The position numbers and the translations under genes were made by a program. 64,000 nucleotides of DNA from Antedon mediterranea. Lineage: Eukaryota > Echinodermata > Crinoidea > Comatulida > Antedonidae. Below are positions 46,901 to 56,437 of this stretch, one piece after another. The notes under the pieces are model-generated. The model saw only the letters and a list, made by a program, of their open reading frames with translations. It did no database searches and was not told the origin of the DNA. How positions within the stretch are numbered: position 1 is the stretch's first letter; each line of letters opens with the position of its first letter. The DNA is taken from assembly GCF_964355755.1 (NCBI RefSeq), contig NC_092674.1, positions 30,430,001 to 30,494,000 of the forward strand, read 5' to 3'.

Positions 46901-49900
46901 CGTCTACATACGACTGAACCTTTCAGATTATAACATTATTTATTTTTTGTTTGTTGACTTTGTTTTTGTTTCCTAATAGCATGAATATATGGTTTGTATT
47001 TTTTTTACTGGTTTGGTACTGTAAACATTATTTTGTTTTTACGTTAATTGCGAGGTTGCAATATTAATAAATCTGATATTTTGGTTTTGGTTTTAGTGTT
47101 TTCTTTTTGTTATGTTTTATTTAGAAATCAATAGTCACAGTTACAAAAAACAATTTTACTATGTGTATGTTTTAATCTATTATTATTTTTATCATTATTC
47201 AATATATATTTCTTACAATTATTTGTGTTTATAAAATATAATTTTGCTTATTTTAATCAAAAGAATGTTTATACATGTACCCATCATGGTGTGTACCAAA
47301 AGTAATATTTATTACCCACTCTAAATTTTGGAGTAATTATTTCATGCCAGTCCTACTTTCACCTATCTTGTTCAAGATGGCAAAGGCAACTTACTCTGGT
47401 TCATGTTCAATATCATTGACTTAAGCTCTGTCTACACTATCAAACTTTATGTGACAAAAAAATGTGATGTGCCCATATATGGACATGATGATGTCATATC
47501 ACTACCATATTTGGGCATATCACACCAAGTTTGATAGTGTAGACAGAACTTTATGCAGTAAATGAATGCTAATCTTTATAACATACAATTGCATGTATTC
47601 AGTGGAAACATACTTATTCTTTCATTGATTAACATGGTTATAACTTACTTAGAGTCGTTCCGTGCTCCTGTCTTCCGCCACGGACCAGATAAGGAAGGAT
47701 TCAGCCGGGGAAGTTTCTGCAACAACTTCCGTGAAGTATTTGGCGATGAGAAAAAAATGTGGCCACTACCAATCTTCACAAGGTATAAATAATTTTGTTT
47801 GTGTAATCAATTTGTTTACATGTTTCCATTCTGCTTGTTTTGTGTCCTGTTCTCATTCTAATATTTTTGCAATTTGTTTAAATCTCAAAATCTCAATCTC
47901 ATTTCTCAGTCTCTCTAAACAGAACCTACTATATTTAAAATATATTTTGTTTGTAATGTTGTTACTCATTCATAATAACATTAAATTAACATTCAATATA
48001 TTTTGTTGACTAACTGTAGTAAAGGAAGCGGGTCAATGTTTCCTAACTACTACAATAATGCTCACATGTTCCCTCCGTACCGGTGAGTACAAGGGTAGCA
48101 CACATTGCACAGTTCCCTCCGTACCGGTGAGTACAAGGGTAGCACACATTGCACAGTTCCCTCCGTACCGGTGAGTACAAGGGTAGCACACATTGCACAG
48201 TTCCCTCCGTACCGGTGAGTACAAGGGTAGCACACATTGCACAGTTCCCTCCGTACCGGTGAGTACAAGGGTAGCGCACATTGCACAGTTCCCTCCGTAC
48301 CGGTGAGTACAAGGGTAGCGCACATTGCACAGTTTCCTTCGTACCGGTGAGTACAAGGGTAGCGCACCATGCACAGTTCCCTCCGTACCGGTGAGTACAA
48401 GGGTAGCGCACATTGCACAGTTCCCTCCGTACCGTTGAGTACAAGGGTAGCACACATTGCACAGTTCCCTCCGTACCGGTGAGTACAAGGGTAGCGCACC
48501 ATGCACAGTTCCCTCCGTACCGGTGAGTACAAGGGTAGCACACATTGCACAGTTCCCTCCGTACCGGTGAGTACAAGGGTAGCGCACCATGCACAGTTCC
48601 CTCCGTACCGGTGAGTACAAGGGTAGCACACATTGCACAGTTCCCTCCGTACCAGTGAGTACAAGGGTAGCGCACATTGCACAGTTCCCTCCGTACCGGT
48701 GAGTACAAGGGTAGCGCACATTGCACAGTTCCCTCCGTACCGGTGAGTACAAGGGTAGCACACATTGCACAGTTCCCTCCGTACCGGTGAGTACAAGGGT
48801 AGCACACATTGCACAGTTCCCTCCGTACCGGTGAGTACAAGGGTAGCGCACATTGCACAGTTCTCTCCGTACCGGTGAGTACAAGGGTAGCGCACATTGC
48901 ACAGTTCTCTCCGTACCGGTGAGTACAAGGGTAGCGCACATTGCACAGTTCCCTCCGTACCGGTGAGTACAAGGGTAGCACACATTGCACAGTTCCCTCC
49001 GTACCAGTGAGTACAAGGGTAGCGCACATTGCACAGTTCCCTCCGTACCGGTGAGTACAAGGGTAGCGCACATTGCACAGTTCCCTCCGTACCGGTGAGT
49101 ACAAGGGTAGCACACATTGCACAGTTCCCTCCGTACCGGTGAGTACAAGGGTAGCGCACATTGCACAGTTCCCTCCGTACCGGTGAGTACAAGGGTAGCA
49201 CACATTGCACAGTTCCCTCCGTACCGGTGAGTACAAGGGTAGCGCACATTGCACAGTTCCCTCCATACCGGTGAGTACAAGGGTAGCACACATTGCACCG
49301 GTGGTGTCGCCCCAAAAACATTAAATTGTAATGGCAATGTAGTAGCTTAGTGGTTAACATGTCTAAATCTGTATCTACACTAGCAAACTAGTTTGAGTTG
49401 CCCAAATATGGTAGTAATCATCACCATGGGCACATAACATTTTTTTGTTACATAAAGTTTGATAGTGTAGACAGAGCTTCGTATAGTATAGTACAAGGAA
49501 TTTTATTTTATACCATATATTAATGTGGATAATTCTTTTTCTTCCGTTATAACTGGGCTAAGTTGCACCCAGGTGAGGATGACACACATATAGCAACTTT
49601 CAAAGGATTCCTTGTAATCGCACAGGTGCCACCAAATGGAACTCATTCATCATTCCACAATGACAATAATGAACCAAATATTAATGTGAACTACCTCAGT
49701 GGCTCCGGTCAAGTTTGACCTACATACCAAATCTCATTTTATCTAAATCCTAAACTAATATATTTACTTTTATTACATCTAATGTGTGTCTTTTCTTTTT
49801 AGTACCATGTCATGGTTTTTTGGGGAAAAGTAGTTAAAATCAAAAAAGTAGAAAACATTCAATAGTTTTATCAACCATGATTTATTATTAAAATGAAAAA

Positions 49901-52900
49901 TTAACAATGTTTTTATCTTTTCAGCAAAGGGGATGGCATACGCTACCCTATACAAGCTAGAGATGAAGATTCTGACCGCCTTCTGGATGGTCCACCTGAA
50001 GATGACCTTGAAAGTGAGATGACCAGTGGAGCGGAAGATTCTAAAAATCAAGGTATGAGGAAATAAACAATTTTTACTATTACAAGTGTTTCTACTTTGA
50101 TACAATAATAGCATTTAAGGTAAGAATGTCAGCTAATGGATTTCTGATTTTAAATTTGTGAAGACTGCCCTCATCTCTAAATATCCAACGAGTGTCTTCG
50201 ATTAGACTATCATAACTTTGTTGCAGTTTTCTTTGCTCTTGTTGCTGTTTTCATGTTGTTTTCATTGTGTTTTTGTAGATTGTATACTTTACTGTACACC
50301 ACATAAACGTTCTATGTTGCTATTATCTTCTGGATACTACCATACCATTAGAATCTGCTTTTTAACACATTTCAAAATATCTTTTTATTTCCATAACATA
50401 AGTTAAACTTTTTCCATGGACACTTGCATAAACAACCCATTCAAGACACCAATTATGCTTGTCTAAAGCTCTGGTTACACCATCAAACTTTATGTGACAA
50501 AAAAATGTGATGTGCCCAAATATGGAAGTGATATGCGCAAATATGGTAGTGCTATGACCATCATGTCCATATATGGGCACATCACATTTTTTTGTCAAAT
50601 AAAGTTCGATAGTGTAGACAGAGCTTTAGTTTACAATAAATGGGCAAAACTGTTACCTACTAACTTTTTCCAAAGATACTGTCACAACCAGTAGTGGATC
50701 CAGGATTGTTTTTAAAAAGGGAGCACTAACACGTATTAATAGTCATAAATATCAAAAAGTATTTTATAATTTCAAAAGGGGTAGCACACCCCTTCCGAGA
50801 TCTGCCCCAGAAAACTAAAACTCATTGTTGCTTTCTGCATTGTTGATAATTTTCTTTGCTTTTTGTTTAGGAAAAGGAAACTTGCATGCAAGCATTCAGG
50901 AGAGTGTCAACTACAGTACAATTATCGAATCAGATAAAGCCCCTCTAAGAGAAGTGGCTCAGCCAAGTAGGATATAATCTTCTTCCTGAGTGGCTAGTTG
51001 ACTTTTAGCTCCGCCCACTTTTAGCTTAGCACCATCAATCAGCTTTTTCCTTTTATATATTATGTTTGTGAATTGTTGTCAGGATTTGATCATGTTTTTA
51101 ACTTTGCTCTTTTCAAAGCTCCATACTTTTAATCTATGTATAACATTTGCTAATGTTATTTTAAGCAAACATTTTTTAATGCATTCACATCATCAAATTC
51201 TTGACTGAAATTAAAACGTTTTGTTGCAAAAAGCATTGAAGCATGTTATGTTTACATTTTGTGGGATTCTTTAGTTGTGTTTTTTCTATCTCACTGTATT
51301 TTAATGTTTCTTCTTTTGCAAACCTTTTGTGAATATGTGTACACCATGTAATATCTTAACACATTTGATGAACTTTCACCTACAGTATTCAAACAATGTT
51401 CCTCACTTTCTAAAGCTATGTCTACACTATCAAACTTTATGTGACAAAAAAATGTGATGTGCCCATATATGGACATGGTTGTGATATATCACTACCATAT
51501 TTGGACACATCACACTTTTTTTGTCAAACTAGTTTGATAGTGTAGACAGAGCTTTATGGTATATATATTTTTATTGTAGTATTGTGGCTTAAGCAGCCTT
51601 TCATGTTGTAGAGAAAATCATTTTTTAAACATTTTTCTTTTTAATGTTTTATACCTTTAAAGTTTATAGTTTATAACTCACTACACATATCAATAACTGA
51701 TGGCAACTTATTACTATTGAATCTACATCTTAATTTTTGTACTAACACTTTATAACACTTTATTCTTAATTCTCTTTCCTTTATTTCACTTATATGTTAG
51801 ACATGCATATTTTTTACCATAAATATCATGGTACTAGTAGCAATATATAATACAGTGGAAACGCTATTAAGGGGAGACCTTCAGGACCAACAAAATGCCC
51901 TCTTAATAGGAGTTTGCTGTAATGTTAAAACATACATTGCCATTTGTTCATTTTACAAGTGTCCTCTTAATAGGAGTTTGCTGTAATGTTAAAACATACA
52001 TTGCCATTTGTTCATTTTACAAGTGCCCTCTTAATAGGAGTTTGCTGTAATGTTAAAACATACATTGCCCTTTGTTCATTTTACAAGTGCCCTCTTAATA
52101 GGAGTTTGCTGTAATGTTAAAACATACATTGCCATTTGTTCATTTTACAAGTGTCCTCTTAATAAGAGTGTCCCCTGTTTAAGAGTTGGCCATGGTATTA
52201 AAACATATATTGCCCCTTGTTCATTTCACACAGTGTCCTCTTAAAAGCATTGTCCCCTCAATAACAGTGTCCTCTTAAAAGCTTTGTCCCCTCAATAACA
52301 GTGTCCTCTTAAAAGCATTGTCCCCTCAATAACAGTGTCCTCTTAAAAGCATTGTCCCCTCAATAACAGTGTCCTCTTAAAAGCATTGTCCCCTCAATAA
52401 CAGTGTCCTCTTAAAAGCATTGTCCCCTCAATAACAGTGTCCTCTTAAAAGCATTGTCCCCTCAATAACAGTGTCCTCTTAAAAGCATTGTCCCCTCAAT
52501 AACAGTGTCCTCTTAAAAGCATTGTCCCCTCAATAACAGTGTCCTCTTAAAAGCATTGTCCCCTCAATAACAGTGTCCTCTTAAAAGCATTGTCCCCTCA
52601 ATAACAGTGTCCTCTTAAAAGCATTGTCCCCTCAATAACAGTTTCCTCTTAAAAGCATTGTCCCCTCAATAACAGTGTCCTCTTAAAAGCATTGTCCCCT
52701 CAATAACAGTGTCCGAAAGGAGAGATTGTACTATATTATACCTTAAAGGAAGACCAACACACAATTCTCTGACTGTACCAAATTAAAAGCAAATTTTTAG
52801 AATGTTATTGCCATTTTTGTGTTGATAACATTCCAAATTTATTTTAATCTTTTTTCAGTGCATATTAAAATATTTTTTAATTAACTAATTTGTTTTTGTT

Positions 52901-52944
52901 TTTCAGGTGGAGCCATAAATTATTCTGTTGAAAATGAACAGTAA
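37909..52944 (+). CDS. ZDHHC20: ZDHHC2/15/20-type palmitoyltransferase
   Basis: Exons: 37909-38017, 38789-38830, 42034-42128, 43401-43521, 43941-44010, 45289-45442, then 46186-46315 or 46369-46501, 47653-47782, 49925-50052, 50871-50966, 52907-52944 (stop). The total is 1113 or 1116 nt, i.e. 370 or 371 aa. It transfers palmitate to protein cysteines at membranes. TM1 about 13-33, TM2 about 50-70, the zinc-binding Cys-rich domain from Cys127 ([15 protein letters not shown]), the catalytic DHHC at 152-155, TM3 about 169-190, TM4 encoded by the alternative exon. After it come STLE (TTxE-like motif), ESFRAPVF, and NNFREVFG (PaCCT-like motif). The [16 protein letters not shown] junction matches ZDHHC2/15/20; the exact orthologue is uncertain. 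If the 50966 donor is not used, a stop at 50975-50977 gives a shorter C-terminus. Confidence 0.93.
38605..38718. mobile_element. MITE family C, copy 1
   Basis: AAGGTTTATCGCAAATAGCG at the left; TTTATGATAAACCTT at the right. Inside, TTTGCTCCCAAACCCATCCC. A second copy lies at 58369-58556. Confidence 0.75.
40090..40182. mobile_element. MITE family A, copy 6 (partial)
   Basis: ACTATCAAACTTGG at the left and ATAGTGTAGACAGAGCTTT at the right, with a shortened core. Confidence 0.75.
41430..41625. mobile_element. MITE family B, diverged copy
   Basis: Weak match to the family ends (AGCTCGGTTCTATAATACTA; AGGAACCAAACTTTAC) with the internal TTGACCAATCAC and TGCTTTGCGTC shared with other copies. Confidence 0.45.
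41682..41797. repeat. 58-bp tandem duplication
   Basis: TGTGTAGCATTTACAGTATG through GAACAAGCCT occurs twice back to back, almost without change, so the duplication is recent. Confidence 0.9.
41790..41942. mobile_element. MITE family A, copy 7
   Basis: TCTCTGTCTACACTGTCAAA at the left, TATTGTAGACAGCGCTTTA at the right; two TATGGTAG(T/G)GATAT units inside. Confidence 0.85.
43675..43687. repeat. Poly-C tract
   Basis: Thirteen consecutive C residues followed by a C/T-rich stretch, in an intron. Confidence 0.85.
46186..46315 (+). other. ZDHHC20: Alternative exon 7a of the palmitoyltransferase (TM4 version A)
   Basis: 130-nt exon, phase 0 in and phase 1 out, with acceptor ACATTCAG and donor GTAGGC. 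It encodes 43 residues with the membrane helix [20 protein letters not shown] and ends NRSTL. It is homologous to exon 7b next door but clearly diverged, notably MYHIQLSGI in the exit loop. Confidence 0.85.
46369..46501 (+). other. ZDHHC20: Alternative exon 7b of the palmitoyltransferase (TM4 version B)
   Basis: 133-nt exon with the same phases as 7a, acceptor GTTGGTTAG and donor GTAAGA. It encodes [20 protein letters not shown] and ends NRSTL. It is closer than 7a to the usual family sequence ([13 protein letters not shown]). Only 53 nt separate 7a and 7b. Confidence 0.88.
47422..47554. mobile_element. MITE family A, copy 8
   Basis: AAGCTCTGTCTACACTATCA to AGTTTGATAGTGTAGACAGA, core CCCATATATGGACATGATGA. 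It is close to the family consensus. Confidence 0.9.
48020..48082 (+). other. ZDHHC20: Possible 63-nt cassette exon 9a
   Basis: Between acceptor TAACTGTAG and donor GTGAGT lies an open, phase-2/phase-2 exon encoding [21 protein letters not shown]-like residues. Its KGSGSMFP start parallels KGDGIRYP of exon 9b, suggesting an old exon duplication. Inclusion adds 21 residues without changing frame. Confidence 0.6.
48069..49297. repeat. ZDHHC20: 44-bp minisatellite made of an exon end plus its 5' splice site
   Basis: About 28 copies of a 44-bp unit: 14 bases identical to the end of exon 9a (TTCCCTCCGTACCG), then GTGAGTACAAGGGTAGC, then a spacer ending TTGCACAG. Nearly every copy keeps the donor GTGAGT. 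One copy near 48434 has TTGAGT instead, and two have ACCA before it. The array lies in the intron between exons 9a and 9b. Confidence 0.95.
49367..49482. mobile_element. MITE family A, copy 9
   Basis: ATCTGTATCTACACTAGCAA at the left and TTTGATAGTGTAGACAGAGC at the right; the core is shortened. Confidence 0.85.
49540..49718 (+). other. Unexplained open frame, weakly Reeler-like
   Basis: An open frame ends at TGA 49716-49718 and contains [20 protein letters not shown] and a polar tail. F-K-G-F-L-x-x-A is reminiscent of Reeler-domain proteins. Its phase fits neither exon 8 nor exon 9a of the surrounding gene, so it is not an obvious exon of it. It could be an exon fossil or chance. Confidence 0.25.
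50465..50630. mobile_element. MITE family A, copy 10
   Basis: AAAGCTCTGGTTACACCATC at the left, CGATAGTGTAGACAGAGCTT at the right; internal CCATATATGGGCACATCACA. Confidence 0.88.
50690..50815. mobile_element. Probable GATCCAGG-end element, second copy
   Basis: GTAGTGGATCCAGGATTG at the left and CTTCCGAGATCTGCCCC at the right, like 6595-6840. Located in an intron just before exon 10. Confidence 0.5.
51412..51556. mobile_element. MITE family A, copy 11
   Basis: AAAGCTATGTCTACACTATC to TTTGATAGTGTAGACAGAGC; core GTGCCCATATATGGACATGG and ACTACCATATTTGGACACAT. Confidence 0.9.
51895..52152. repeat. 64-bp tandem repeat (x4) in a family-D element
   Basis: Four units containing CCTCTTAATAGGAGTTTGCT, AATGTTAAAACATACATTGC and TTTGTTCATTTTACAAGT, differing by single bases. 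The flank at 51853 (ACAGTGGAAACGCTATTAAG) looks like the element's left end. Confidence 0.9.
52231..52713. repeat. 34-bp minisatellite (x14) in the same family-D element
   Basis: About 14 nearly identical copies of a unit containing GTCCTCTTAAAAGCATTGTC and CCCTCAATAACA. It follows the 64-bp array within one intron of the palmitoyltransferase gene and ends at GTCCGAAAGGAGAGATTGTA, the probable right end of the element. Confidence 0.93.
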
Positions 52945-52984
52945 CATACTCAGTGCATCACGAAATGTTGTTATTTCTGATTAG

Positions 52985-53105
52985 CTCGATGTGGCCTAGG
53001 AAGGCAATCAATGTAGTCTACAAAGGCATTCAGTGTGGCCTATGAAGGCATTCAATGTGGCCTACAGGTTCATTCAATGTAGCCAATAGAGGCAATGTGG
53101 CTTGT
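52985..53105. repeat. ~25-bp degenerate tandem repeat in the 3' UTR
   Basis: Four to five units of the type AAGGCATTCAATGTGGCCTA directly after the stop codon region. Confidence 0.7.
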
Positions 53106-53928
53106 ATGTTTATACAAACAACGGTGTCAACACACATGCGAATAGTAAACTAAAGTTACCGTACATAAATATCATGTGTAAAATTTTCCTATGTGTAAAT
53201 ACCATGTACTTGTGTAAAAATATCAAATTGCTAGTAGGAGTTATGTATAGAGTATATGTGTTTAGAATCTTTCTTTTATAAAAACATATGTAAAATAATA
53301 GGCTAAAGATGATTTGCTTCACAAAAGCTGAGAGCATAATAGTAGATAAAATAAAATGTCACATATACGCATACTACACATGTAAATGTGATATTCTCTT
53401 GAACTTTTACTGAATGTACAAAATATTCACCTGGTGTAAATTCTATCTGTGTAGATACTTTATATTAGATATGAAGTCCCAGTTTAGTATGTAAGCTTAG
53501 TTCCTACTACCAGGGGTGCAGGTGTAAATTATAAACTGACCAATGACGAGTGATGGTGCACCAAATCAACACATTGTCATTGGTCAAATGTTTATCTACA
53601 TTGTAGCATTTGGTATTTGTGTAAGTACGTGCGAGTATCATCTAGGTGCCGCGGCCGCTATGTGTAAAACAGGTCGGTCAGATGTGCAGCAGTTTAGTTG
53701 CATGTGTAGATATATTTCCATGTGGAACTTCCATGCATATGTAGCAATAGGACCAAATTTCTGATGCCTTTATAGCTTATTATCCTAGTCCAGCACAAAA
53801 TAATAGATTTTATAATGTTCTGAAAATATTAAATTATTGATGTAGATGTGTCTTATAAATATTTGCTATTCTACAATATTGATGTTAATTTTTAATAGAC
53901 CTAGCATGCAAGTGTACAATAATTATTA

Positions 53929-54052
53929 AGCTCTGTCTACACTATCAAAAAAGTGTGATGTGCTCAAATATGGTAGTAATATAATTTTATCGTATCCATA
54001 TATGGGCACATTTGTTTGTCACAAAGTTTGATAGTGTGGACAGAGCTTTAAG
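53929..54052. mobile_element. MITE family A, copy 12
   Basis: AAGCTCTGTCTACACTATCA at the left, TTTGATAGTGTGGACAGAGC at the right; core shortened. Confidence 0.87.
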
Positions 54053-55083
54053 GTTTGAAGACAAAGCCTTGCTCATTTTGTTGATTTAATTTTATCCGAT
54101 TATCGTTCGTTGGTAAATGATGTAAAATATATTTAGAATTTAATATTTATGTCTGCTGTACATGGTGGTACTTTAATATATATTTAGAATTGAAATGTAC
54201 GAAAAGAAAATAATTTTATACTTATGCTTTCTTTCTTTTTTTTTTTTTGATGTAGGACTTTTTATCCTATTTTAAATAGCTGATAATTATACTAATAATG
54301 TGATTATACACCCCACCAGTATATAGCAAATAGTTGCACAAACAAATTTATTTTCCAGACCCTGCAACAATCCTAAACATTTGAAAATAGAGGTTGACAA
54401 TAGTAAATAATGCATAGTAAATGATGGATCATTATGACCTTATATAGGCATATAATTTCTAAATATGACTGTATTACTTTGTAAATTTAGTTCCGAGACC
54501 CAGCAACAGCAACAATATCCTAAAGATGTTTACAAATAGAGGTTGACAAATTTCTGAATATAGGTAGACCTACTACTATTTTCTAAATGAGATAGAGCGT
54601 AGGTAAGGTAATCAAGGCCGTAGCGAGAGGTTAAAAACAAACAAAATTTGACGATCCGTGCAGTGGAATTTGAGTGGGTTGTGGAATTTGGAAATTTCTG
54701 TCTACGGCCCTGGTAATGTATCGCACAAAATATTCTTCCTTAAATTTAGGCATATCATTACTAAATATGAGTGTAGGTGTACTGTACTACTATACTATTT
54801 TGTAAATGTCAGCGTTAGGTCATTAATGCTCCAGAAAGAAACCTACAGTATTATTTATAATTAACATATCAATAATAATTTCATTTAAGTGTGGGTCAAT
54901 AAGATATACCTTTTTAACGTAATATTCAAATTATTACTCTTTCAATGTTAGTTATGTTTTAAATACAGTGTAAAATGGTCTTTATTCTTAAGTACGTACT
55001 CAACTTAGTATGGTGTGTTTCACCTGTATATTTGATTGGTTGAACTCTATTTGTTTTACTTTTACACATTTGTATTTGCAATG

Positions 55084-55140
55084 AGTAAATAAATCCAATA
55101 TTGTTTTCAATAATGTGCATTAATTGTTTTCTGAAATAAA
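55084..55140 (+). terminator. Candidate polyadenylation signals of the palmitoyltransferase gene
   Basis: GAGTAAATAAATCC near 55084 and GAAATAAAAAC near 55133, followed by a GT-rich stretch (TTGCGTTGAACTCCGTTGT). Assigned by position only. Confidence 0.4.
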
Positions 55141-55209
55141 AACAATGTTGCGTTGAACTCCGTTGTACTGTTTTATTTACTATTGAGCACTGTGCTGTCC
55201 ACTATGTTT

Positions 55210-55374
55210 AAAGCCTTGTCTAAAACTATCAGACTTTATGTGACAAAAAAATGTGATGTGCTCATTTATGGACATGGTGGTGTCATCACTACCACATTTG
55301 GTCATATCACTACCATATTTGGGCACATCACACTTTTTTTGTCAAACTAGGTTGATAGTGTAGATAGAGCTTAA
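55210..55374. mobile_element. MITE family A, copy 13
   Basis: AAAGCCTTGTCTAAAACTATC at the left (diverged), GATAGTGTAGATAGAGCTTA at the right; core CATTTATGGACATGGTGGTG. Confidence 0.83.
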
Positions 55375-56437
55375 AGCACGACACTGTATATTGATATGAT
55401 GTAAAGCGTTTTAAAATATTTAAAAGTTTATCATTATTTACATTTATAAAATGTGTTGACAATTTACAGGCTTCTTGAAAATTGTTTTTGAGACGGAAAA
55501 TCTCTTATAAAAGATAACGCCCATTTAATTGCAGTTATGAGAGGCCATCGGGGCCAAAATGATGATTCAAAAGTTGCGAAAAGCAGACGATATGGAGGCC
55601 TACCTTGTTTTGGATAAAAAACAAAATACGGATTTTTTGGACGTGAGATCAGTTTGAAGTACATCATTATTCACTTATAAAAGGTAAGTAGAACTTTATT
55701 ACCTTATTTTTTAATTGCCTAGGCATCTAATTACTCGTTTAAGATTACAATTTTCCGCTAGGCTAGGCCTGGTCCAAAAGTTGAGATAGGCTAAGTCGCC
55801 TACCTAGTTCAAGACCAGAGTCTGAGCGGCCGCGGTGATGATTCTTAATCGTAATGACCGGGCGGGCCTGAAAATAATTTCCTAATTCAATCTTTGTTTA
55901 GATTATTTTGTTTAATACGTAATTAAGATTGATTATGTTAATTTATTGCAATACATCATGTCCTGGATGAATACAAATATAGGCCTACCAAGCCAAGCCT
56001 TTTCAAGTTATGATGAATAGGCCTATTTTTGTTGTCGTCGTAAATTGTGATATTCAGCACTGTTGAGTTTTCTAAGATTTGCATATTACCACTGCAAACA
56101 TGATCAGGACAAATGCTGGATGTTTTAAATGAAATATTTGATTTGTTTGTTTTATGAAGTTAGTCAGCGCATTATTATTTAATGTTTAATGTTTTAGGTA
56201 AGAAATAAACATGTTCATATAGACTGACCTAGTAATTTGTTGAATAGGCCACTTGAGCCTTGCAGAAACTAAAGAAGAAATGAACTGATTTTATGTTTTG
56301 CGTCCCGTTTTTATTAGATAGCTTCTTGCTTATTTTATTCGTATCTCCATCCATGTCCACAACATTGTTTCAGTAATTTGTCATTGAATGTATAGTCATG
56401 ATGTATCACATGTGTCATACTAAAAATATCTTCTAAA

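Larger units (their letters stand above)
52945..56437. other. Palmitoyltransferase 3' UTR and convergent spacer
   Basis: Probably a ~2.1-kb 3' UTR ending near AATAAA motifs at about 55088 and 55134. It includes two family-A MITEs and a ~25-bp degenerate repeat at 52985-53105 (GGCATTCAATGTGGCCTA type). Beyond 55400 it is AT-rich spacer up to the convergent CNBD2-like gene. No coding exon recognised. Confidence 0.6.

Noticed and set aside
48069-49297. CRISPR-like array
   Set aside because: Units are contiguous with no unique spacers, and the genome is eukaryotic.
48033-49360. Three overlapping minus-strand reading frames of 416-434 codons with a 44-residue periodicity
   Set aside because: The 44-bp unit has no minus-strand stop in any frame, so all three frames stay open by construction. 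There are no promoter or splice signals and no known protein.
53543-53764. 73-codon frame in the palmitoyltransferase 3' region
   Set aside because: No recognised motifs or splice context, and it lies within the probable 3' UTR.
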